Shown here: in pieces, positions 24,655-32,277 of the stretch | Layout of the letters: the number at the start of each line of letters is the position of its first letter | Position numbering within the stretch: the first letter of the stretch is position 1 | Assembly: GCA_947088865.1 (NCBI GenBank) | Contig: CAMUHY010000004.1 | Span: 91,082 to 155,081 of the forward strand | Source: an uncultured Eubacterium sp. | GTDB lineage: Bacteria; Bacillota; Clostridia; Lachnospirales; Lachnospiraceae | Direction of reading: 5' to 3' | DNA: 64,000 nucleotides | Program-made: the position numbers and the translations under genes | Notes under the pieces: generated by a model | What the model saw: the letters and a program-made list of their open reading frames with translations, nothing else | The model's database searches: none | Told to the model about the DNA's origin: nothing

Positions 24655-27030
24655 TTATTGATTATATCCATAATCTATCACCAGATTATTTAAATTGGAT
24701 GGATTTTGAATCAACTTATAACAAACAAATTCATTATCTTCATAATAAATTGAAAAATCATTTGGATATAACCGCATATATTCATTTGCCCAGTAATACA
24801 TTTTAGACATGGTCATCAGCCTTAATCCAGCCGTATAAATACTAATTCCAGAAGCAGCATCGGGCAGATACTCGCTTGCATACTCTCTTGACACCATACT
24901 TCCGCTTTTATCATGTTTTTTCATATAATCGACAGGCTTTTTTTCTACAAAGAAATAGACATACTTTGTTGGAATATCATATCGACTAGCCCTTTTTTGC
25001 TTCTTTAAAAATTCATAAATTTCCACATGCCAGCCTCTGTCATCTATCATACGAAATTCATCATTTGCTGATACAACTGTCCATGTCTTATCTTCATGTT
25101 CCTTCATAATATTATATAAACATTGAATCGCTCCATTTCTCTCAAGCGTCATTCCCTCCGAAATTCTTGCAGGAGGTCTGATACCAAATAGAATAATCAA
25201 TACAACACATACAATAAACCCTCGTTCCAGAGAAAAAATATTATGTACCCGCGAATCTTTTATAATATCATGTATAATTCCTGTCACAATATCTAAAAAC
25301 ATCCCTATAAATGCTGTCATGCAATACATCATATAAATTCTGCATCGGTTTTGGTCCATCAAAGCAGGCAAACCAAATATTTTAGATATAAACATAACAT
25401 GTATCAATAAATTTCCTATTACTATCGTGATATAACTTGAGCCATATATATATTGTTTTACTAGTTTTAAAACTATGCCAAACAGTATCATAAACAGACT
25501 TCCTGCAAGCATCAGTATCACATACATCAGCGCATATTTGTTAACAACATAAGAATCAACGTCTCTAACTAAAGCTTGAAACGCCCTAGAACATAAATCA
25601 ACTACTTTCTCCCCAAAACTTTTCGATGGTTTTGCAGTTTCTGTCCCATTGTTTACGTCAGTGGTACCTGTGTTATTTCCCTGTCCTATATTTTGTTCAT
25701 TATTTGTATCTTGCTGTATATCATTTGATGATGAATTATTTATATTATTACCCTGCCCTGTTGTATCACTTTTGCTAGCATTAATAACATTTAATCCCCA
25801 TCCGATAGAACCCTGCATTTTATTTCCCTGCATAACGGAAACAGCCATAGGAAGAACAGCAATAAGTACCCCTATTATAAATGCCGTCATCAATTTTAAC
25901 ATATATCTAGGTCGGATAAATCGGTCAAAAAATGCAACAACAATTGCTATACAAAACAATCCTGCAATAAATGTTCCATAAAAATGGATAGCGATTGTCA
26001 ATGAAAAGCTTAACGATGCAAAAAATAAACTTTCTCTGCCATACATATCATAATTATTTCTATATCGAAATTGATATCGTATTTTATTCCAAATCTTTTT
26101 TGTATTGTAGTCTACTTTATCCCATTTTAAACTTTTTGTATTTTCTTTTTCATAGTAAAAGAATTGAATTAAAAAATAGATGGTTGGCATAATAAATATC
26201 ATGCCATATTCTTGCGGCAAATCAGCAATATATCTTGAATAACAGCCAGAGTTTAAATAGTCAACAACAACATATATAATAACTGCCGCATAAGAAGAAT
26301 ATCTTGATTTTGTCAAGCCCTTAATCACAGCAAACAACGCCAGATGTATATAAAGCACACTTGTCAATGTAAACAATCTCAACAAAATATAAGTATCTAT
26401 TCCAAAGACTTCATGCAAATAGTAAATAATACAATGAAATCCATGCGGATATACGCCTGCTATAAATACTTTATTCTGAGACATTCCATTAATCCAATAA
26501 TTATGTACCGGCAAATCAGAAGCGCCATATCCATAATTAACCAGACTGTTTGTTCCATAAAAATAACTAATAATCAATACTAAAAGTGTACCAAATATCA
26601 ATTCTACATTGTACGTTTTAATAAATTTCCAAATTTTTTGAGCATATACAATAATTATTTTTTTTAAGGCAGACCATATGATTGTCTTTAAGCTTTTTGC
26701 TCCAAGTGTTCCTCTCACATGCTTATCAAGAACATTAAATATATTTATAATTCCTGTGCTTATTTTTTTGCGATTGATAATAATATAAAAAATAATCTCC
26801 ACACCAAAAGAAGCCAATATCAATGTTGTTTTATTAGATATTTTCATTAATTGTAATAAAAATACAATATTAATAATATATGTATTACCAACAGTCAAAT
26901 AAATCATAAAACGGTGGACAAATCTTCTGTTTGCAAACCTTTTTCCCAAAATTAGACTGGGTATAACCACTACAATAAATGTATATAAAAACAATATTAA
27001 GATTGATTGAAACGCATTGATTACTCCCAT
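24655..27030 (-). CDS. Large polytopic membrane protein of the pel locus, GT-C-like
   Basis: 791 aa with about 11-13 hydrophobic helices in the first ~640 residues and a ~140-residue soluble C-terminal end. A PHNYWINGMS-like loop after the fourth helix and the overall plan resemble GT-C glycosyltransferases, but no catalytic motif can be assigned. A hydrophilic Asn/Gln/Thr/Ser-rich insertion (~435-495, many NN, GQGNN repeats) splits the helical array and is probably an extracytoplasmic loop. Neighbour spacing (19-23 bp) shows it is co-transcribed with the PelE-like and DUF2194 genes. It has no counterpart in the Pseudomonas pel operon. The function is unknown. Confidence 0.75.
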   Translation of the reverse strand: MGVINAFQSILILFLYTFIVVVIPSLILGKRFANRRFVHRFMIYLTVGNTYIINIVFLLQLMKISNKTTLILASFGVEIIFYIIINRKKISTGIINIFNVLDKHVRGTLGAKSLKTIIWSALKKIIIVYAQKIWKFIKTYNVELIFGTLLVLIISYFYGTNSLVNYGYGASDLPVHNYWINGMSQNKVFIAGVYPHGFHCIIYYLHEVFGIDTYILLRLFTLTSVLYIHLALFAVIKGLTKSRYSSYAAVIIYVVVDYLNSGCYSRYIADLPQEYGMIFIMPTIYFLIQFFYYEKENTKSLKWDKVDYNTKKIWNKIRYQFRYRNNYDMYGRESLFFASLSFSLTIAIHFYGTFIAGLFCIAIVVAFFDRFIRPRYMLKLMTAFIIGVLIAVLPMAVSVMQGNKMQGSIGWGLNVINASKSDTTGQGNNINNSSSNDIQQDTNNEQNIGQGNNTGTTDVNNGTETAKPSKSFGEKVVDLCSRAFQALVRDVDSYVVNKYALMYVILMLAGSLFMILFGIVLKLVKQYIYGSSYITIVIGNLLIHVMFISKIFGLPALMDQNRCRIYMMYCMTAFIGMFLDIVTGIIHDIIKDSRVHNIFSLERGFIVCVVLIILFGIRPPARISEGMTLERNGAIQCLYNIMKEHEDKTWTVVSANDEFRMIDDRGWHVEIYEFLKKQKRASRYDIPTKYVYFFVEKKPVDYMKKHDKSGSMVSREYASEYLPDAASGISIYTAGLRLMTMSKMYYWANEYMRLYPNDFSIYYEDNEFVCYKLIQNPSNLNNLVIDYGYNQ

Positions 27031-27049
27031 CCGATAAACCTGCCTATTT

Positions 27050-27862
27050 TTAACTAAATGTTCTAAAAAGCTCCAAAGTATCGCTATCGATAGTTACATC
27101 AACCTTCTTTAACTCCTCTAATGTGCTTAAGAACATTTCTCCGTCCCCTATGCCATAATAATATCGAAAGTAACATTTATATGTTATCAGCTCTTCCTTA
27201 TATCTGCTACGCACTCGACCACACCACTTAAATGCTTTGTCGTATTCTGAAATATCAAGCAATAATTCAACAACCCACTCATAATATTCAGGCTGTAACA
27301 ATTCTTGATATTTTTCTTCCATAATATTTAAAGTATCATCTACAATTTCTACCAACTGTTTATATTCTGTCGGCGGAAATACATCTTGTTTTACTGTGCT
27401 GTAAATGGTCTCTATCAACTCACATGCATCTTTTCCAGCTTCCCCATATTCCCTTACAATTTTGTGAAGCTTGTGAACTTTATTGCGAAAGATACCCAAC
27501 TCATCACCAAGCGCAGAAGCTGCATAGTGCGATGTCTCCGAGTCTTCACTGTTTAACGCATAAGACAATGAACCCAATGTTTTTTTTGTATCTCTTTTTA
27601 AAATATTCATCATAAGCTGTCTTTGATTGCGATAGTCTGACACCGCCACAGCCTCACGTATTGATACAAAATTGCTCTCCTCATCCGCATTACTTTTTTC
27701 TAACTGCTCAATTCGGTCTTTGCTAAAAACAACATCCGACAAATCCACTTCCTTATGAAAAAACAATTTCTTCATAAGAATACCACAAGCAAAAAACGCC
27801 GCTACTACAATTGGACAACTCACTAATATTAATAGTACATCAATAATATAAAAAATCATCAT
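27050..27862 (-). CDS. PelE-like membrane-anchored helical-repeat protein
   Basis: 270 aa. An N-terminal transmembrane helix pair (~3-30) is followed by an all-helical, TPR-like cytoplasmic part: LGSLSYALNSEDSETSHYAASAL, YYEWVVELLLDISEYDKAFKWCGR and the like. In Pel systems PelE is a membrane protein with cytoplasmic TPR repeats that bridges PelD, PelF and PelG. Size, topology and position between the PelD-like gene and the rest of the locus fit PelE, although sequence alone is not decisive. It starts 15 bp after the SDR-PelD stop. Confidence 0.7.
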   Translation of the reverse strand: MMIFYIIDVLLILVSCPIVVAAFFACGILMKKLFFHKEVDLSDVVFSKDRIEQLEKSNADEESNFVSIREAVAVSDYRNQRQLMMNILKRDTKKTLGSLSYALNSEDSETSHYAASALGDELGIFRNKVHKLHKIVREYGEAGKDACELIETIYSTVKQDVFPPTEYKQLVEIVDDTLNIMEEKYQELLQPEYYEWVVELLLDISEYDKAFKWCGRVRSRYKEELITYKCYFRYYYGIGDGEMFLSTLEELKKVDVTIDSDTLELFRTFS

Positions 27863-27877
27863 TACCCCTTCTATATA

Positions 27878-30082
27878 TTATATTCTGGTAATCATTTCAT
27901 AACGCAGTCCTAAATCTTTAATTCGTTTTGCCACATATGTTGCATCCGTAGAATTGGTATTAGCAAGCAAAATATATAAATGGCTGTCATTAAGGCTTCC
28001 TAAATAGTCTGTTGTTCTAAGAAGCTTCGCCATTTTTTCTCCTGCTTCATTTAAAGTCATTGTACCATCCACGCTGACTTTAATAATGGAACAGTCCGCC
28101 AAATGCTTTTGTCTTGCAGCTACAAACGCATTGACAAGCGTTCTAAACGCATTTGGTTCAAGTACTCTTGTACCTTCAATATAACGCTCACTCTCAAGCA
28201 TATTAATATATCTATCTGCCTTAATAACAGCATTTTGAATAATATAACTGATAACTTTCAAGCGGTTCGATTGTGACAAATTCATTCTCTCAAGCGGCAT
28301 ATCCCACAACATAATGATAGAATTTAATTCACTGTTTTCTGAAATGGCAACTGCCATCAATGGATAATCCCTCAACAGTTTTCGGTTCATAAATACTCTG
28401 CCTTGTTTGAGTTCCTCATACATCTCATCATATTTTGTATATTCTATTGAATTGCCCAACTTTCGCGCATTATCTGAGGTCATAGACATCAATCGTGCAA
28501 ACGACCTATTTGATACATTATAAATAGCCACATCTTTGCATCCCATAAGCTGAGATACCACTTCCGCCGCATGGAAGTAAACTTCTTCCGGCGCGTCGCT
28601 GTCTAATGTCGACGTAATTTCAAAAATCTTGCCTAAACTTTCACTTTGATTGATAACTTGTGTTTCGAGTTCATCCTTTATCTTGACATTAATCGTATTG
28701 ATATCTTCCACATCTTTCAATCGACTACCCAAATAAGCCGATTCATCCGTTTTGTCATCTTTAATTAACTTTATCTTATCCCGCAGATATCCTACGCTCA
28801 TACCCACAATAATCAATTGGGCAATCCATACATATGTATTGTAATCAAGCATAATATCAAAACCAGTACGACCATATGCCTGCCGAAACATATATCCCGC
28901 CACCGATAATATTGCTGAAAATGCCGCCTGTTGCTGACCGTAAACTAATGCGGCTAAAATAACAAACAAAAGATAAGGGTCTAGCTTTGCAAAATATGCA
29001 CTGCCTGTCACACGGTTATTAATCATAAAAAATGGTATAAATAACAGCATATTTTCAATAAATGGCAAAATTGCTAAAATAAGTGGTTTAAACTTCTGCC
29101 ATATTCTTTTAACAAAACTATCTGGCTTTACTTCCTCTGCAATAAATCGTTCGGGCTTTTCTTTAAACAGCTTAATCGTCTCATCAACGCAAGCTTTGGG
29201 GTTCTTAAAAATACTTACTTTCAACTGGGTCGAGAGGTCTACCGCTTCAATTGCAAAATCATCCTGCGTAACTCTTGGATTTTCAATCGTCTTGCACGGT
29301 TTGTTTAACGCCTCAGATACCATCTTGACAACGGCTGACGTTGATATGATTTTATCCGACTGCAATACAAACAATCCTTCTTCCAAATGCGATGCACAAG
29401 ACACGTTATAAAGCGCCATCACCATATCAGCTATATACAAAGGAGAATATCCCATCTGGCGAATTGTTATAGTATTTTTTTTGTAGCCTTCCACCAACAT
29501 TTTTGCACAATCTCCCATAACTTCGGAAGGATTGGCAGGCAATAGACATAGATTGTTGACGCGAAGTGATATAACATCACTCATCGTACTATTTCTAAAA
29601 TTGCCGCATATATTTTCACCTTTTTTAATGGCATACGCTTTAAATAACTGTGAATTTTTTATATAATTGTCATCATCATCTTTTTTCTCATGCGCAAGCT
29701 CACGAAACTTTTGCTCTGTAATATCTTCAATATCATCGGAAGACAGATAAATAAACCGACCATGCCCCAAAACATAAAATGCGTTTAAAAAATTGTACAA
29801 TCCATTGCCAAACTCTATCGTCTCACTATATCCATTTTCCCAATGAAAACTGGTATCAAAAGCCCCTGTAAAAATAGTAATATCGGGATTTACACTCTCA
29901 AACACTTCCTTTATGTAAGCATTATCATATGCAAATCCATACGATTCATAAACTCTGCTAAAGCCGCCCTTTTTTTCACTCTTTTCTCTGGAAAGCGTAT
30001 ATACTCTAGCTCCTTCTTTACTAAACTTTTGAATAATCTCCATACTAACCGTTCCGGTTCCACCTATAATTAATACTCTCAT
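27878..30082 (-). CDS. pelD: SDR-PelD fusion: NAD-dependent epimerase/dehydratase domain joined to PelD-like membrane, GAF and degenerate GGDEF domains
   Basis: 734 aa. Residues ~1-310 are an extended SDR domain: LIIGGTGTVSMEI at the N-terminus (GGTG dinucleotide site) and YLSSDDIED; the usual YxxxK is not obvious. Four helices follow (~335-435), then a coiled coil, a GAF-like domain (~480-615) and a C-terminal GGDEF-like domain whose GG(D/E)EF signature is replaced by SLNDS. Directly before it stands RTTD (689-692), the RxxD inhibitory-site motif, so c-di-GMP binding may be retained although cyclase activity is lost. This is the PelD plan with an extra SDR module. PelD senses c-di-GMP to switch on Pel synthesis. 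It overlaps the pqqD-like stop by one base. Confidence 0.83.
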   Translation of the reverse strand: MRVLIIGGTGTVSMEIIQKFSKEGARVYTLSREKSEKKGGFSRVYESYGFAYDNAYIKEVFESVNPDITIFTGAFDTSFHWENGYSETIEFGNGLYNFLNAFYVLGHGRFIYLSSDDIEDITEQKFRELAHEKKDDDDNYIKNSQLFKAYAIKKGENICGNFRNSTMSDVISLRVNNLCLLPANPSEVMGDCAKMLVEGYKKNTITIRQMGYSPLYIADMVMALYNVSCASHLEEGLFVLQSDKIISTSAVVKMVSEALNKPCKTIENPRVTQDDFAIEAVDLSTQLKVSIFKNPKACVDETIKLFKEKPERFIAEEVKPDSFVKRIWQKFKPLILAILPFIENMLLFIPFFMINNRVTGSAYFAKLDPYLLFVILAALVYGQQQAAFSAILSVAGYMFRQAYGRTGFDIMLDYNTYVWIAQLIIVGMSVGYLRDKIKLIKDDKTDESAYLGSRLKDVEDINTINVKIKDELETQVINQSESLGKIFEITSTLDSDAPEEVYFHAAEVVSQLMGCKDVAIYNVSNRSFARLMSMTSDNARKLGNSIEYTKYDEMYEELKQGRVFMNRKLLRDYPLMAVAISENSELNSIIMLWDMPLERMNLSQSNRLKVISYIIQNAVIKADRYINMLESERYIEGTRVLEPNAFRTLVNAFVAARQKHLADCSIIKVSVDGTMTLNEAGEKMAKLLRTTDYLGSLNDSHLYILLANTNSTDATYVAKRIKDLGLRYEMITRI

Positions 30083-30348
30083 TATTCCCTCAATCCGCTA
30101 TTAACCAGCATATTTATAAATGACTCTGTATCACTTAAAGCTTCCTCATATGATATGTCGTACTCTCTTACCATATCATTTGCAACATCTTCTTTGGAAT
30201 ATCCGTCTTTTAAAAGCTCATACATCTTTGCGCCCGTCTCATTTAGCATAATAGGGCTTTGATATTCTAAAATATCATCACCTGTTCTTACAATCCAATA
30301 TGAGCTGCCCGCTTTTCTTATATAAACGTTTTTATTATCCAGTTTCAT
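30082..30348 (-). CDS. PqqD family protein, first gene of the pel operon
   Basis: 88 aa from the ATG at 30348 (AAGGA six to seven bases ahead; an in-frame ATG two codons upstream lies too close to it). The fold pattern is that of PqqD/RRE domains: a beta-rich N-terminus (VYIRKAGSSYWIVRTGDDILEYQ), SPIMLNETGAKMYELLKDG, then a winged-helix segment with YSKEDVANDMVREYD and EEALSDTESFINML. PqqD proteins bind leader peptides for radical-SAM or other peptide-modifying enzymes, but no such enzyme or precursor is seen here. It overlaps the SDR-PelD gene by one base. Confidence 0.85.
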   Translation of the reverse strand: MKLDNKNVYIRKAGSSYWIVRTGDDILEYQSPIMLNETGAKMYELLKDGYSKEDVANDMVREYDISYEEALSDTESFINMLVNSGLRE

Positions 30349-30370
30349 CACCATTTCCTTATGCCAACAA

Positions 30371-30398
30371 AAGCTCTTGGCCTATCGGCAAAGAGCTT
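30371..30398 (-). promoter_or_regulatory. 5'-leader hairpin of the pel operon
   Basis: AAGCTCTT (30371-30378) pairs with AAGAGCTT (30391-30398), and inside GCC pairs with GGC around a TATC loop. It lies only a few bases after the expected transcription start of the promoter at 30412-30440 and ends about 20 bp before the pqqD-like start. A short TTTT follows it on the minus strand, so it could also terminate transcription from the ABC genes or act as an attenuator. Confidence 0.5.
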
Positions 30399-30411
30399 AT
30401 TTTTTAACAAT

Positions 30412-30440
30412 ATTATATTACAAATACCTATTATTGTAAA
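30412..30440 (-). promoter_or_regulatory. SigA-type promoter of the pel operon
   Basis: On the minus strand TTTACA (30440-30435), 17 bp, TATAAT (30417-30412). This is the best promoter upstream of the pel string and lies immediately after the ABC exporter stop codon at 30448. Confidence 0.65.
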
Positions 30441-30447
30441 GAATTCA

Positions 30448-32277
30448 TTATTTCCATTGTGCATTATATAAATCGGCATAGAACCCTTGTTTTGCTAACA
30501 ATTCTTCATGATTACCCTGCTCAATAATATCACCGTCTTTCATAACAAGTATTAAATCGGCATCTTTAATTGTAGATAATCGATGGGCAATAATAAAACT
30601 AGTTCTTCCCTTCATCAAATTATCCATCGCTTTTTGTATCTGATGCTCTGTACGTGTGTCAACAGAAGACGTTGCCTCATCAAGAATAAGCACTGGATTA
30701 TTGGCAAGAATTGCCCTTGCTATCGTCAGTAACTGCTTTTGACCTTGACTTACATTGCTGGCATCTTCATTGAGTTCCATCTGATACCCATTCGGAAGCG
30801 TCTCAATAAAATGATTGGCATAAGCCGCCTTAGCCGCCTTAATAACCTCCTCATCGGTCGCATCCAACCTGCCATATCGTATATTTTCCATAATGGTGTC
30901 TTTATATAGCCATGTATCCTGAAGAACCATTCCAAATGCATCGCGCAGTTCACGTCTGTTAAAGTCTTTAATATTATGTCCATCTAACAAAATAGCGCCA
31001 CTATTTACATCATAAAATCGCATAAGCAATTTTACCATCGTCGTTTTTCCTGCACCTGTTGGTCCTACAATCGCAATTTTTTGTCCTGGTTTTACCTTCG
31101 CTGAAAAATCATGAATAATAATCTGGTCTTTTTTATAGCCAAACTGAACATTTTTAAATTCCACAGCGCCGCTAATATTATCAACCTTTACAGGATTTGC
31201 AGCAATCTGCTCTTCTTCCTCCTCTGAGAGAAATTCAAAAACACGCTCTGAAGCTGCCGCCATCGACTGCACTTGACTGATTACTTGAGCAATCTGTGTA
31301 ATTGGCTGTGTGAAATTTTTAACATATTGAATAAATGCTTGAATATCACCAATTGTAATCGTTCCATTAATTGCCATAAATCCGCCTGCTAATGCAACAC
31401 TTGCATAACCCAAATTTCCGACAAACATCATAACAGGATGCATCATACCAGAAAAAAACTGTGATTTCCAAGCCGATTTGTATAAAATATCATTCGTTTC
31501 ATTAAACTGCTTAATCATATCTTCTTCTTTATTAAAAGACTTCACCACTAAATGACCGCCATACGTCTCTTCAATTTGTCCATTAATACGACCAAGATAC
31601 TCTTGTTGTGTCTTAAAAAACTTTTGCGATTTTTTAACAACAAGCGATACCAGAAATGCAGAAATTGGCAAGATAACCAAAGCGATTAATGTCATCCAAA
31701 ACGATATACTTAACATCATTACCAAAACGCCTATCATGGTAGCAAATGATGTAATAATCGTTGTAATACTTTGATTTAATCCTTGTCCTAACGTGTCAAC
31801 ATCATTTGTTATTCTTGAGAGAACCTCTCCATATGTTCTGCTCTCAAAATATTTCATTGGCATACGGTTAATTTTTTCCGATATTTCCTTACGCAGCTTA
31901 TAACAAACTTTCTGTGTAATTTCAGTCATAATCCAGCCCTGTAAAAAGCTAAATAATACGCTGATAAGATATAACCCTAACACAAAAAGCAATATTTGAG
32001 CAATTTTATCAAAATTCATCCCGCCAGTGCCGGATATCTTTGCCATCAAACCGTTAGAAAGCTCTGTCGTTGCTTTTCCCAATGTCTTTGGTCCTATAAC
32101 ATTAAAAATTGTCGCTACCGTTGCAAATATAATAACTGCAAATATGGCAATCTTATATCTTCCAATATATTTAATTAACTTTCCGATAGAACCTTTAAAA
32201 TCCTTAGCCTTTTCAGGCATTCTTCCTGGTCCGCCGCCATGTCTTCTCGAAGGAGTTTTTATTTCTCTACTGCTCAT
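30448..32277 (-). CDS. ABC exporter half-transporter, ATP-binding/permease, second subunit
   Basis: 609 aa. An N-terminal six-helix type IV (ABC1) membrane domain (~35-330) carries the phrase YFESRTYGEVLSRITNDVD; a nucleotide-binding domain follows with GPTGAGKTT, signature VSQGQKQ and LILDEATSSVD (intact Walker B Glu). The N-terminus is Arg/Gly-rich. It overlaps the partner gene by 11 bp, so the two form a heterodimer of the multidrug or peptide exporter type. The signature reads VSQGQ instead of VSGGQ. Substrate unknown. Confidence 0.92.
   Translation of the reverse strand: MSSREIKTPSRRHGGGPGRMPEKAKDFKGSIGKLIKYIGRYKIAIFAVIIFATVATIFNVIGPKTLGKATTELSNGLMAKISGTGGMNFDKIAQILLFVLGLYLISVLFSFLQGWIMTEITQKVCYKLRKEISEKINRMPMKYFESRTYGEVLSRITNDVDTLGQGLNQSITTIITSFATMIGVLVMMLSISFWMTLIALVILPISAFLVSLVVKKSQKFFKTQQEYLGRINGQIEETYGGHLVVKSFNKEEDMIKQFNETNDILYKSAWKSQFFSGMMHPVMMFVGNLGYASVALAGGFMAINGTITIGDIQAFIQYVKNFTQPITQIAQVISQVQSMAAASERVFEFLSEEEEEQIAANPVKVDNISGAVEFKNVQFGYKKDQIIIHDFSAKVKPGQKIAIVGPTGAGKTTMVKLLMRFYDVNSGAILLDGHNIKDFNRRELRDAFGMVLQDTWLYKDTIMENIRYGRLDATDEEVIKAAKAAYANHFIETLPNGYQMELNEDASNVSQGQKQLLTIARAILANNPVLILDEATSSVDTRTEHQIQKAMDNLMKGRTSFIIAHRLSTIKDADLILVMKDGDIIEQGNHEELLAKQGFYADLYNAQWK

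Noticed and set aside
30371-30398. c-di-GMP riboswitch in front of the pel operon
   Set aside because: The leader is far too short and lacks the conserved GEMM core; only a simple hairpin is present.
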